Source: Atherix ibis
Lineage: Eukaryota; Arthropoda; Insecta; Diptera; Athericidae
Assembly (NCBI GenBank): GCA_958298945.1
Contig: OY282605.1
Coordinates: 22,360,811-22,424,810, forward strand
Length of the DNA stretch: 64,000 nucleotides
Direction: 5' to 3'
The notes beneath the pieces are model-generated. The model was not told the origin of the DNA. It saw only the letters and a program-made list of their open reading frames with translations, and made no database searches. Shown piece by piece: positions 43,904-55,472 of the stretch (position 1 is its first letter; each line of letters starts with the position of its first letter). Both the position numbers and the translations under genes were made by a program.

Positions 43904-46540
43904 TGGTAAGTGTTCCTTCCTTTCTCTTTTACTAATTTGCTAGAGCTTCTCTTTTTCGTCTCTTTCGATTACATTCTGTATGTGGTAATTGAATGAAGAA
44001 AATTTTGACCATATTTATTTATTGTACAGAAAAAAAAGAGTTTTTTTTGTTGCAAATTTGCTATTCGAAAAAATTATCTATTTAAGAGAGTATACATTAA
44101 ACATTGAGAATTTTATTCGATATATCTTAGGCTTATATAGAAAATTTATATATACCATATATATTTATGGTAACCGAAAAAAACAACAAAACCAATAAGA
44201 AGAAGAAAACCATTAACCAATCCAAAAAGCTTTCAGCTGTAATTTTATAATTCGCACAACTACCGGATTGTGAGATTTTGAATTTTCTTTCTAACGCCTA
44301 CCACACCAACACAATCTATTTTTCATTTCTGGTTCGTTTTGGCTATAAATTAATTCATATCAATTTGGAAGTATTTTTTTTTTTAAAAAAAGCTCAGCGA
44401 AATTTTGAAAAAAAAATTCATAATAAGAAGAAAAAATATGACCACTCGTACTTAAATTGAATAAGAAATATCAGTTTTGTATAAAGAGAGTAATTCAAGT
44501 TTATCTCTAACAAATACAAACTCTTTTTTGTGTTATTTTTTTTGTTTTTTTTTGTTGCTATAATATTCGTAAAGTTGTTTAATCAAATAAAATTTTCTAC
44601 TGAACCAAATAAAAGAATCTAGCAAAATTTAATAATATTAATAGTATAAAGAATGCGATACGGCAGAAAAAAAATAGTTTTTTTTTAATTCTTCTATTTT
44701 TTATAAGAAATATTACAAACACACACAAATCTGTGCGGCGCGGGTGTTCAGAGGAAATAGCAAAAAAAAAAAAAAACTTACGTCATTTGACCAAAAATAG
44801 AAAATATTCAAGATTATCATAAAGCTAAAAGTAAAAGCTTTTTATTTATATTCGGTTATATTCTTTTTTATACTTACTCATATTATTTACAAAAAAAAAT
44901 TCTACATAGTTTAGTTAAATTTTTCTTGTCTATCATCAAACACAGCTGTGCGCGTTGCGTTGTTGCCTTTTTTTTTTGCTCCTCCGTCCAATAGATTTGT
45001 GCGATTTATAACTGTATGCATTTTTTAACTGTCTTTTTCTTTAAATTATTATATATTCATTGTTTTTCTTTTTTATCATAAAATTATCATTACCCATTTT
45101 TATTATTGCAAAATTTCATATAAATACAAAAAAAAAAGAATGTAAAAAATTCATAATCCATTTTTTAAAATTATAATAAAAAAAAATATATCAACACTTG
45201 CATAAACTATAAACTATAATTATAATTATAATTATAAAACTATATACACGTAGTCTTTCTTTGTATATGTAGTAGCAGCAGAATTTAAGGGCAAAAAAAT
45301 ATCAAATTTAATTAAACACAACAACAAAAAAAACACACAATCATTTTCTAGAACAACTAATAATTTTTTAGGTTAAATCATTTCCATTTAATAAGTATGT
45401 ATATGGGCATAATTATTTCAGCAAAAAAAAAAAAAAAATGGCCGCGAAAATTGCCAATTTTTCTTTTTCTCCATCTTGTCGTCTTATATAATATTCGATT
45501 AAATTCAAATTTCTATTATTTTAATTTTAAAATTTATTATAATTGTTTTGGTAAAAAAAAAAAGTAATTAAAATATTTTATAATTAATTTTTGGTTAATT
45601 GTTTTTAAGGTTAGATATGGTCCATCGTGATCATTTTCTCCATTTTTTTTAATGATTATTTTTATGAAAATTTGAATTTTATTTTTTGTACTTTTAGAAT
45701 TATTAATACTAAAAAAAGGATTTTTTTTCTTTGAAAAAAAAAACGAAGCTTTTTGTTTTGTTAAAGATTATTTATGTCATCTTTGTTTTGTTTTTTAATT
45801 TGATTATTATTTTTTTGTGGTCATTTTTCTTTTTAACATTTCAGTTAAATTGTTTTAAATTTAATTGTTTTTTTTTTCTTAAATTTCCAATTAATTTTTT
45901 TTAATGAGTTTTTGTTCGGTTTTTCTATGCAGTATTTTTTTTTTTTTAAATGGTTTAATACCGATTTGCTTTGATTTTGTTACTTTTAAAAATTCTTATA
46001 TGTCAAATGTTCCGAAAAATTGCAATAATCAATTTTATCTACATAAAAAAAAGTCTAAAACTTCAGTTTTTTTTTTTTAAAAAAAAGACTAAAAATCATA
46101 AACTTAACGAAAAATAAATTATTTTCTATTTCTTAGAACATTTTTTTAACTGGTACATTTTTGAGGAGAATATTTTGCCGTGATAAAATATGCGCAGTTG
46201 TGTATTTGAAGCAAAATTTTAATTTGAAAAAAATAAAAACAAAAAAAAACCAAAACTAACAATAAAGTTATTTTTTATGAAAACCAAAGTTTTTAACAAT
46301 AAATATTGAATAATTATAAATAATATAAATAATGTACCTTAAAATTATTAGGAAACATTTTTCAATATTATTTAAAAAAAAAAAAAAACAAATTAACAAC
46401 ACACTTAAAAGCAATAATAAAAAACAAAAAAACTATTAAAATACAGAATAAAAAAAATTTCAACTTTTTTCTCAATGAGCTTTTATAACATTAGAACTAA
46501 AACGTGTACATAAATTATTCATAATATGCATAAGTGTGTA

Positions 46541-46562
46541 CACATATGTACGTACATATGTG
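46541..46562. repeat. Perfect 22-bp palindrome
   Basis: CACATATGTAC and its exact complement GTACATATGTG adjoin without a spacer. It contains two CATATG E-boxes. Either a chance palindrome in (CA/TA)-rich DNA or a symmetric protein-binding site. Confidence 0.9.
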
Positions 46563-47467
46563 CTCGCGGATGTGTTCTTCTTGTCTTTCTGCCTGCATTT
46601 ACGAGAGTACATAACTCGGACTCTGCTTTAGCACCTTTTTTTTATATTTTTTTTTTATTAAATTTTATTTCAGAATCTACATAAAAGTTTACTTAATTCA
46701 ATTTGTTAAAAATATCTAAAAAAAAAAAAAAAAATTTCCAAATAGATAAGTTTACCTTTTAATTGTTTTCGTATTTTTTGTACCTGTTTTAAATAATTTT
46801 TGCAAGTGTTTTTCGAACAAAGAAATTTTTTACCATTAAATAACACAACGCACACAAAAAGGGTAGAAATTTTTGCAAATTAAAAAAAAAGCACATAAAT
46901 TCAATATTTAAAAAAAAGTTTAATTGGTAAGAACCAATTTTGGAACAAAAATTACAATATGAAAAGTTAATTTTTTTTGTTTTTATTTTTATTTATTTAT
47001 TATTTCGAATTAATTTTACCAATTAAAATTATATAATCTTATAGCTGAACGTGTATGTGTGTGTGTGTGTAGTATGTATATGCAAATGTATTGAATTTTT
47101 CTTTTTTTTTTAAATAATTTCCTTTTTTTTAAAATAGTTTTTTCAAAGTGCTCTCATACGTAGGCTTATTTAACTATGTATGCATTAGTATTTGCACAGC
47201 CCCAGAGTGTTCATTCGGATTAGAATCGGTTCATTCGGTTTTGATATCGTTTAGAGAAGAATATCGTATCGCGCACTGTATTTATTTGACTTCGCCGATT
47301 AAAAAAAAATTCGTTTCAATGTACACAACAAAAAAAAAATTAAAAAAATAAGTAAATTTTCATAAAGTTCGATTCGGTTATCAAAAAAACCAATCAACCC
47401 AGAAGTCGTCAATACATTCTTTTTAACAATGAGAACAACTATTGAGTACTTATTTTTTATTATTAAT

Positions 47468-47499
<32 letters not shown>

Positions 47500-47779
47500 T
47501 CTATTTTGTTCTATTAATTTTTATTATTATCATCATAATTTCTGCTGTCTTATATGTGTAGTTGTAAAAAAAAAAACAAAAAAAAAATCATTTCCAAAAA
47601 AAAGTTTTTTCTTCTTTTTTTTTTAATATAAATTCCTTAACACAATAATAATGTTCAATTAAAAAAAAAATTGTTTTCACAAAAAAAAAATTCTCTTTTA
47701 TATTCTATTAAATAGTATTCGGTAAATTTTTCTCTATTTTTTTTTTTAAAGTGTCATTATAAAAAAAAAAAAACTTCTG

Positions 47780-48110
47780 TTTATAGATGTGTGCATTTTC
47801 CCGGTTTCTATGACACTGAAATGACTAAATAATAGTTAACTACTGAACGACGAGAGAAAGCACCTTTTATCTCGACAACCATTTTTCAACTGAAATACTG
47901 AACAGAAAATATCTGCCAACTCGAAAATTTTTCCGAATTCATTCAAACGACCTGGAAACAATGTTCGCGCAGAGAAACGAGAGAGAGAGAGAGAGAGCGA
48001 GAGAGCTTTGCCGTTTTGCGCGACAGATAGACGTCGTTGCGTTAAACGTCACGAAAAGCGTTACCAAATATAAATGATAGCAAAACTTAAAGTTACTATG
48101 TTGGTATGGA
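47780..48110 (-). promoter_or_regulatory. Candidate GA-rich promoter region, possibly minus strand
   Basis: A GA tract at 47979-48005 (CT on the minus strand, the kind of site bound by GAGA factor in flies) lies in CpG-bearing, more balanced DNA. About 85 bp downstream on the minus strand is TCAGTT (plus 47888-47893), matching the fly initiator TCAKTY, and further initiator-like TCATTT/TCAGTG motifs follow at 47810-47845. No consensus TATA or DPE was found at proper spacing, and no downstream coding exon is visible in the window. Confidence 0.3.
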
Positions 48111-49977
48111 TGCATGTATGGTATGGCCGGAACTTAAGTCAACTCAATCCAATCTGAAGTGCACCGTACCGAAAGGTGAACGGAACTCAATTGAAGACGT
48201 TTGCGACAGCTTAAGTGAACTCTGCAAGTTAGTAGCCGTAGTCCCGATGTCAATGGTATCGTCGTCGTCGCCTCATTCTGTTTTCGGGGGGATTCGGCAG
48301 CAGCAGTAGCGCAACTTTGTGTGAGATTGGAATTTGCATTGGGAAGGAAGGCCGGCAAATTTCTACATACATGTGTGTACTTTACTATAAGATTCAAAGA
48401 AAAGTGTGTGATCCGATACGCACACATGCATTGTTATATGCAGAACGACCTAATCAGCCGGTGGTAACTGGTGCAGAGTTTTTGCTATAAACTGGGTGTG
48501 TGCTGTCAGTGTGAATGGTTCCAATAGATGGGGATGTGTGTGCGTGTGCGCGCCTGCTTCGATTAGTAGGCTCCACGAAACTCAATTCGGACCTCATGCC
48601 TAAGGCACTGCCGGCTTTTCCGAAGTGCGCACACCAATACCAACACTTGAACAAGTGCACAGACTTGGTAGAGATCGGTGATGGATACTTTGCCCAACAA
48701 AGAGGTCGAAAATACACATTCATATGCAAGAAGTGGACCCGGAGATGGGGGCTTTTTTGACTATGGGCTCTAGATAAGTGTGTGTGTGTGTGCCTGTGTG
48801 TGTATGTCCGTTCTATATACATACAGTTAATGGTAATTGGCGATATTTTATTAGTGTAGATGCCATGCCGCAGAGAAAATTCTCCATATGTGCCACAATA
48901 GTATCGTTGCCAGTTCCGGCATCATCATCAATACACGTCAGAGTGAGACGACCGATAAATAACTTTTTCACCAATCCACGTAAAACACAGCAGTGGCGTA
49001 GTGTATACCAACCATTCCCCATATTAATTAAATTTTGTGATTAGCAATTGTGCAACATTATTATTGGGTCAATATTTGATTAAAATCATATATAAAATTG
49101 CAATTTGATTTGTCTGTTGTGTTCATCTTATTGGTAAAATATGTACATTAATACGCTCGCTATATATACATAGGACATTTCTCAATTCTTAATTATTATA
49201 TAGAAGAAATTGTGACCGGAAGTTAACGTTCGTTTGTCCTCTTCAGCCGTCTCTCTTAACAAAAACGATAAAGAACAATTATTTGTTCGTTTGATCAAAT
49301 TGTATGTAAATCGAAAATGTACACCAACTAGATTATAGTCGAGTATATTTCGGACAAATTAAATTCGATTGAATGGATGCATTGTAATTGCATTCAATGG
49401 TCAATAATTAAGATAGTATGCAAACTCCACTCTCCTCTCCACCCACCAGCCTTATAAAGATATAATCGTAAATATTTAAGTACCGAACAAGTATATAGAG
49501 AGAGAAGGGATCCTTTAGATTTATTGTTATTTTACTACAATTTCATATCGTTTACCAAAACACTGTGCGAATCATTGTGTACCACCTCTAATTTAGTTCC
49601 GATTTATAGTCGAAATCAATAAATATTCCACTAGTACAATTACTACTACTGTTGTTTTACATAAAATTTCCCAAATAGTTTATTGCTGGACAATTAAAAT
49701 TGTAAAAGTGTTCGAATAAGGATTATATTCAAATAATTATCATTAAGCGAGTATAAAATTGTTGTTGCCAAGCAAATGTTATAAATTATTCTGTTGACAG
49801 TTAAAGTCCTAAAAATTTCTATACAAAACACCATCTCTTCTAATCAACTGAAATTACGCATAGAAAAACGCATACATATACAACTGGTTATTTATATATT
49901 TAGAAAAAAATATTGTATCATCATACTTGTGTATACATTGCACGACAAAAGTATGCGACCGCTTTTATGGGGAACGT
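48111..49977. other. Balanced-composition host-like sequence, no gene assigned
   Basis: 48100-49050 is the least AT-rich stretch in the window and has open frames on both strands (for example 48454-48822 minus, 48515-48760 plus), but translations are low-complexity (TH/RTHTHTH from the TG tract at 48779-48802) or unrecognisable. No splice-supported exon could be assembled. It could be promoter-proximal sequence linked to the GA-rich region beside it. 49050-49977 is ordinary spacer. Confidence 0.4.
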
Positions 49978-49979
49978 TA

Positions 49980-50833
49980 CGAGGTCTGTTCAAAAAGTAT
50001 CGCGAATTTTGTGTTTTTTCCAAAAATGGAATATCTATTTTGTCTCCTTCAAAGTAATCCCCACCAGATACTAAACACTTGTGCCAACTTTTTTTCCAAT
50101 CCTCGAAGCACTTCAAAAAAATCATTTTTTGTGATCTTGTTCAGCTTCTCCTTCGGTGCAGTCTTTATCTCCTCAATCGTAGCGTAGCGTCGTTCTTTCA
50201 TGGGGCTCTTCAGTTTCGGGAACAAGAAAAAGTCACAGGGAGCCAGATCTGTGGCTGTGGCATTATTAGTGTGTTGTTTTTGGCCAAAAATGACAAAAGC
50301 CATTTTTTCTTCTTCCACAAATCCGGGCGTTTCTGGCGGATCGCTTCGCTCAACTTGCGCATAACTTGCGGGTAATATTCCTTATTGACCGTTCTACCCT
50401 GTGGCAAGAACTCATGATGCACCATGCCCCTGCAGTCGAAGAAAATTGTAAGCAAAACCTTTACATTAGACCTTTCCGTCGTTCACATCTTCTCGGCCCT
50501 CTGAGAACATTTTGTACCACCGATAAACGTTGCTTCGGTCCAAAGTAGCTTCACCATATGCCACAGTCAACATTCAGAATGCGTCTGCACAATTAATTTT
50601 GTTTTTCATACAAAATTTGATACAGGTTTTTTGATCAATTTTTTGGAATGGGCAAAAATTGAAGACAAGCCAAAACACGTGCAAGCAAAGCAGATGTCAA
50701 AAATTAATTGAACATTCAAAATGGCCGAACTTGTCGGCATAAGTGAGAGACATGAGTAACAACATATATCGAAAATCGAATATACGTAACCCGCGGAAAT
50801 TCAAAATTCTCGATACATTTTGAGCAGACCTCG
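49980..50833 (-). mobile_element. Internally deleted mariner, same family as 27715-29001
   Basis: The termini start CGAGGTCTG on both strands and are flanked by TA (49978-49979 and 50834-50835). Length is 854 bp. Read on the minus strand, the 5' end matches the full copy up to the linker (about 50490), then sequence jumps to the catalytic half, so the N-terminal half of the transposase and the first catalytic block are deleted. Confidence 0.9.
50049..50500 (-). pseudogene. Mariner transposase, lacking two catalytic blocks
   Basis: The minus strand reads VKVL, TIFFDCRGMVHHEFLPQGR, TVNKEYYPQVMRKLSEAIRQ, KRPDLWKKKKWLL, then directly FLAKNNTLIMPQ: the HHDNAPAHASLLVRE segment with the second catalytic Asp is deleted. 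After a frameshift and a lost SPDLAPxD start it continues with CDFFLFPKLKSPMKERRYAT and the C-terminus. Neither the first nor the second Asp remains. Confidence 0.85.
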
Positions 50834-50835
50834 TA

Positions 50836-50905
50836 TATATGATAATTTTGTTAACTAATATATCCACTAAGCCAAAAAATGAGCCGCATCACTGATAAGA
50901 AAAAT
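50836..50905 (-). mobile_element. DD41D-type flank shared with 27640-27714
   Basis: On the minus strand it reads SDAAHFLA then WIY.LTKL, and is nearly identical over about 65 bp to the flank of the mariner at 27715, including the same derived substitutions (GGCTTAGTGGATATATTAGT). Homology ends near 50900. Confidence 0.75.
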
Positions 50906-50910
50906 TGCTA

Positions 50911-51566
50911 GAGAAAACATATTGCCAGATGTGGTGGTGCCATCTATGAACAAATTCGGCAGCTCGATTATGTTTTGCGGTTATTAATCTATAAACTAGG
51001 AGACTTGGTATGATGTGATGAATAACCGGCCAACCTCAAAGCCCATAAAAGTTTTATGGTAAAGGTTTGTGCAGAATCCTTTTTGCAATTCTGGATCAGT
51101 ATTTCAAAGGATACGATAAAAAAATAAAACCTATGCGAAACCAGTACCACTTACAACGGTGATAAGGCGACTAATTTTTATGCCCTTAAAATTAATAAAA
51201 AACAATCAGATTGTTAAGGTCTTTAAAAATGTTTGTATTTAAAAAAAAGCACACATATTTGGGCTTAATTTGCTATAGAAAACATGTTGCCAGATGTGGT
51301 GGTGCCATCTATGAACAAATTCGGCAGCTCGATTATGTTTGTGGTTATTTCTCTATAAAATAGGAGACTTGGTACAAAATAAAAAACAATTGCATTGTAA
51401 AGGTCTTTAAAAATGTTTGTATTTAAAAAAAAGCACAAATATTTGGGCTTAATTTGCTATAGAAAACATGTTGCCAGAAGTGGTGGTGCCATCTATGAAC
51501 AAATTCGGCAGCTCGATTATGTTTGTGGTTATTTCTCTATAAAATAGGAGACTTGGTACAAATTGA
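50911..51566 (+). repeat. Repeat of about 184 bp, two full copies and a diverged one
   Basis: AACATGTTGCCAGA lies at 51281 and 51465 (spacing 184) and AACATATTGCCAGA at 50916 (365 bp, two periods, before). Each is followed by GTGGTGGTGCCATCTATGAA, CAAATTCGGCAGCTCGATTA and ATAGGAGACTTGGTA or a close variant. The second period (51000-51200) is partly replaced by other sequence. An inverted relative lies at 62425-62485. Confidence 0.85.
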
Positions 51567-53135
51567 TGCAGTTTTTTAAAAAAGGTCATTATATAAATAT
51601 TTTAGAAACTAATAATGTTCTTGACTCAAGATATTGGTTAATTGATAAAGGAATCGTTATGCAGCTTAACAAATTTTTTTTGCCTTATCCTTTGCAAAAA
51701 AAAAAAACGATAAAATCGTACAAGCTATCATCCAAAGGTAAAGGATTTTTTTCTTAATGAAAAACCAATTAAAGCATTTATTTTTATAAGTATATAATTA
51801 TAAATTCAATAATCATAATAACTGCAATCAAAAATAATTTTTTCCAATATTTCAGATAAAATTGTTAATTTGAATTTTTGAAATATTTTAGATTTTGCTT
51901 GTTAATTTGAATTTTTGAAAATTTTTATTTAAATTTTTCTCCTTAAAAAAACAAAGTAGTAACTTTACTTTTGTCCTACAGTGTACCTTAATAGCTGCTG
52001 CCCGTCATACAGGTAGGAAAATTGTATTGTATATTAAATTTTTATTCTTGGCGCCTGTAATATTTTTATTTTATGAATTTAAAAAAAAAAACTAATAGAA
52101 ATTTTTCACTTTATTTAAGGTAGGTAGGTGTATGCGTGGTATATGATATAGTCGAACTCATTTGGAGAGTAAAATGGTATAAAAAATTTAATAGAAAATA
52201 CGTGCAAAAAAATAAGGCAATACCCAAAAAAAAAAAATATTTCGAAGTTTATTTAAAAGAAAAACCATAGAAGAAAATTTTGTTGTAATAGAGTTTGAGT
52301 ATGTGACAAAGCAAAATATTATACAATAAATGATTTATAAGCTAGAATAATATACAAAAATAAATTGACGAGCACTACTACTACTGCTACATATTTTTGT
52401 TGTTTTTGGTTTTTTTTTCTATGCTAATTAATAGCAAATCAAATAAGCTGTGATTATCGAAAAAATGTTGGTAAAACGGGAAAATACAATAAAAACCGCA
52501 ACTGAGTAAAAATAATATCAGATGGTAAATTCATTTGTAAGAGTCCGGACTATATAAAATGTATTGTATTACATAAAAAGAATATAAAATATATATACAA
52601 TATCAACATAAATAAATTACTAATACAAATTCAGTTCGATATGTACACAGATGTATTATTATTATTTGATTAACTATAAACAAAGTGAAGATAATCTCGA
52701 TCTAGTGCTTTGGTTTCTAACAAATCCAAACAACTCTATCATTATTATTCGAATCGTAAATTATACAAAAACAATAAATGCTTGTAATTTAATTGAGATT
52801 GCTAAGTTTTCGTATGAAAATTGAATCAGAACTAATATGACTATTCAAATTCAAATTGTGCTTATACAATAGTTTTATTAGTTCATTTGCTTTCTACTAG
52901 GTGGGGTAGGGTAGTCCACCTTCGAACTATTTCACTTCAATTATTAAATCTTTAATTTCGCAAACCACTATAATTTTAGTTGATTTTCTTTTTATTTTAA
53001 AGCAAAAGAAAAAAAAACAATTTGTTTTTTTGTCAAAAAGGAAATAAAAATAAAAAAAATAAAAATAGCCCCCCAAAAAAAAATTGAAGAAAAAAAAAAA
53101 CTTCGTTAAATCATAAAAATTAGGTTGCAACAAAG
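51567..53135. other. AT-rich spacer
   Basis: No recognisable gene or element. A 64-codon open frame at 51563-51757 shows no motif. Confidence 0.55.
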
Positions 53136-53241
53136 CTCTAAGCCCAGGGGTGGACAACCTTTTTTTGTCCGCGGATCAAAATCAACCAAAAATGTGAGAA
53201 TTAAAAAGACGTTTTGGGTCAGAGATGATATTTTAATATTA

Positions 53242-54400
53242 TTAGGGTTGGCAACTAAGTGATTGCGAATTTTAAATAAGAAGAAAAATTCAAATTTTTC
53301 TACTTTTAAAAATATAACTTTATTCAATTAGGTATTTGTCCGTTTTTATCGTTGACCCTTTGCCATCTTTCAGGCAACTGTCATAATTCCGTGTTCGTAA
53401 AACTTCTTACTTTTGCTAGAAAGAAAAACTGAATTAAATGTGATTTTACCATCATCAGTAACATTAAAAATTTTACCATTTAAGAAGTTCTGTATGGAAC
53501 AAAATAAATATTAATCTGAAGGCGCTAGGTCAGGGCTATATGGTGGATGTGACCTAATTTCAATAATTTTTGGCGAGTTTCTTATGCTGGAAAACCACAC
53601 CTTTACGATTTGCGAATTCTGGCCGCTTTTTCTTGAACTGCATTGCTCAATTTGACGAGTTGTTGAACGTACACGGTGGAATTAATCGTTTGGGTTCTTG
53701 TTAAAAGTTCAAAGTTCAGAATTTCTTTATAATCCCACCAAACTGACAGCATAAACTTCTTTTGGTGCATTTCAGCTTTTGATGTCATCTGAGGAGGTTC
53801 ATCTCGCATCACCTACGATCGTTTCCGATTAACGTTGTTGTAAACTATCCACTTTTCGTCGCCAAGTTATCAGTCGTTTCAGAAATGGATCCGTTTCGTT
53901 GCGTTTCAGAAGCGAATCGCCATTGCTAATACGTTACGTCAAATAAATTTCCTTAAGCTGATAAGAAATCCATAAATCAAGTTTCTTAACATAGCCAAGC
54001 TGTTTTAATATTTTTTTCATTGCATGTATGCGCTACATTGAGCTTTTCTGCAATCTCACGTGGTGTGCTATTACGATATGAATCGATAATGGGCTTGATA
54101 TGGGTCTCATAAATTTCAACTAGATCGTTGCGCATTTTTTAGTTGAAAATCACCAGAACGAAATTTAGCAAACCAATTTTGACACTGTCTAAAATGAACG
54201 TCTTATCCTTCCATTTTTAAATTTGGATGAAAACTAAACTAAATAGCTAAACGATACAATTTTTTTTACTAAATTAAAGGCGAAAGTCCAAACAACAATA
54301 AAACAATATAGGTTAGGTGCTTTGAACACGTTGCTATAACAAAAGAATGAACTAATACCATCTATTGACAAAATCCACAATCACTTAGTTCCCAACCCAA
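53242..54400 (-). mobile_element. Mariner element, nearly full length, minus strand
   Basis: The termini TTAGGGTTGGCAACTAAGTG on the left and, inward, TTGGGTTGGGAACTAAGTG on the right are a clear inverted repeat. The left side has TA; the right flank reads TTG rather than TA, so that base has mutated. Length about 1.16 kb. A different family from the CGAGGTCTG mariners. Confidence 0.85.
53290..54240 (-). pseudogene. Mariner transposase, mellifera/cecropia-like, disabled
   Basis: The minus strand shows HCQNWFAKFRSGDFQ (N-terminal domain) near 54190-54140, YRNSTPREIAEKLNVAHT (second DNA-binding domain), KQLGYVKKLDLWI, LLKRNETDPFLKR and a frameshifted GDEKWIVYNNVNRKRS (first Asp). DEPPQMTSKAEMHQKKFMLS follows, then VWWDYKEILNFELL, TINSTVYVQQLVKLSNAVQE, and a decayed HDNARPH block missing its second Asp (VVFQHKKLAKNY). 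PPYSPDLAPSD retains the third Asp. The C-terminus QLPERWQRVNDKNGQ ends near 53296. Multiple frameshifts and stops. Confidence 0.85.
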
Positions 54401-54821
54401 TTGCTTTCTTCCAATAGGAAAATTTTGCTACTCACAAGTACTTGGGAGTAGATGCCCAATGGAACGGAAAATTTACTGGCAGAAGTAAAATATAACCTCA
54501 AAATAGGTTATCAACAACAATAATAAGTTTTTTTCAGCTTGTCAACGTGAAGTGAAGTGAATGTGTTTCGTACAACCTTTGAATTTGATAAATATTACAT
54601 AATGACTAAAAATTGGACCTATAACGAGGTTATATTTTTATTATAAAACCGAAATTTTTATACCTAAGTGAAATGGTGGAAATATTTCAGAGTCACCCAG
54701 GAATATCATGACCACATTCAGTGTCTGTGGGAGTAGAAAGTTCTCCAACACCAGCGAAAACATTCACAAGCTGAAACGAAAACCAAGGAAAAAGTTAAGA
54801 ACAAGCGTAAAAACGAATGTA

Positions 54822-55472
54822 CGAGGTATGTTCAAAAAGTATGTTGGTACTCATGTCTCTCACTTATGCCGAAAAGTTTGGCCATTTTGAATGTTCAGTT
54901 AATTTTTGACAGCTGCTTTGCTTGCACGTATTTTGGCTCGTCTTCGATTTTTTTTCGAGCCAAGACCTAAAAAAGCGGGCCAAGTTCGGTCGAATGTGAA
55001 GGTTTTGCTTACAGTTTTCTTCGATTGCAGGGGTGTGGTGTATTATAAGTTCTTGCCACATTGTAGAACGGTCAATAAGGAATATTACCTGCAAGTTATG
55101 CGCAAGTTGCGCGAAGAAATCTACCAGAAACGCCCGGATTTGTGGAAGAACGAAAATTGGCTATTGCACCATGATAACGCCCCTGCTCACGCATCGTTAC
55201 TTGTGCGCGAATTTTTAACCAAAACATCACACCAATAATGTCGCAGCCACCGAAAGAGACTCTTTGATCCAATTTTTGTAATGGGCAAAAATTGAAGACG
55301 AACCAAAACACGTGCAAGCAAAGCAGCTGTCAAAAATTAACATTCGAAATGGCCGAATTTGTCGGCATAAGTGAGAGACATAAGTACCAACATAACGCCA
55401 CAAAAAATCGAAAATCGAATATACGTAACCCGCGGAAATTCAAAATTCACGATACTTTTCGAACAGACCTCG
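54822..55472 (+). mobile_element. Rearranged mariner with 5' sequence at both ends (foldback)
   Basis: Family of 27715-29001, flanked by TA on both sides. The left arm (54822 to about 54950) and the right arm (about 55275-55472, inverted) both match the 5' end of the full element (CTCACTTATGCCG, TTTTTGACAGCTGCTTTGCT, TTGGCTCGTCTTC), whereas a normal copy has the 3' end on one side. The left arm lacks about 70 bp (the CCGCGGG segment) that the right arm keeps. Between them is a plus-strand piece of the catalytic region. Length 651 bp. Confidence 0.88.
54955..55250 (+). pseudogene. Mariner transposase catalytic fragment
   Basis: An open stretch reads RPKKAGQVRSNVKVLLTVFF, DCRGVVYYKFLPHCRTVNKE, YYLQVMRKLREEIYQKRPDL and WKNENWLLHHDNAPAHASLL, then VREFLTK, containing the second catalytic Asp. 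It begins in the post-GYDVETK region and stops before the third Asp block. Both sides join inverted 5'-end sequence. No start codon context and no activity expected. Confidence 0.85.

Larger units (their letters stand above)
42871..47779. other. Transposon-poor, homopolymer-rich island
   Basis: Nearly 5 kb without any recognisable transposase, RT or dispersed repeat, unlike the rest of the window. It is dominated by poly-A/poly-T runs, short TTA, CT and TG microsatellites (43528-43542, 43569-43589, 47052-47072, 47470-47498) and small balanced patches near 43310-43450 and 43760-43910. No conserved protein was recognised: the 150-codon frame at 43457-43909 is low-complexity. Most plausibly intron, UTR or cis-regulatory DNA of a neighbouring host gene. 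Confidence 0.5.

Noticed and set aside
43457..43909. 150-codon plus-strand open frame as a membrane protein gene
   Set aside because: The hydrophobic stretches come from CT/TTT-rich low-complexity DNA (SLSLSLPLSLHS, FFLFVAFF). No recognisable domain, and the composition is that of a UTR or spacer.
48134..48822. Two minus-strand open frames (97 and 122 codons) and an 81-codon plus frame as host exons
   Set aside because: The three overlap on opposite strands, contain repeat-derived THTHTH runs and show no recognised motif or clear splice sites. Left as unassigned balanced sequence.
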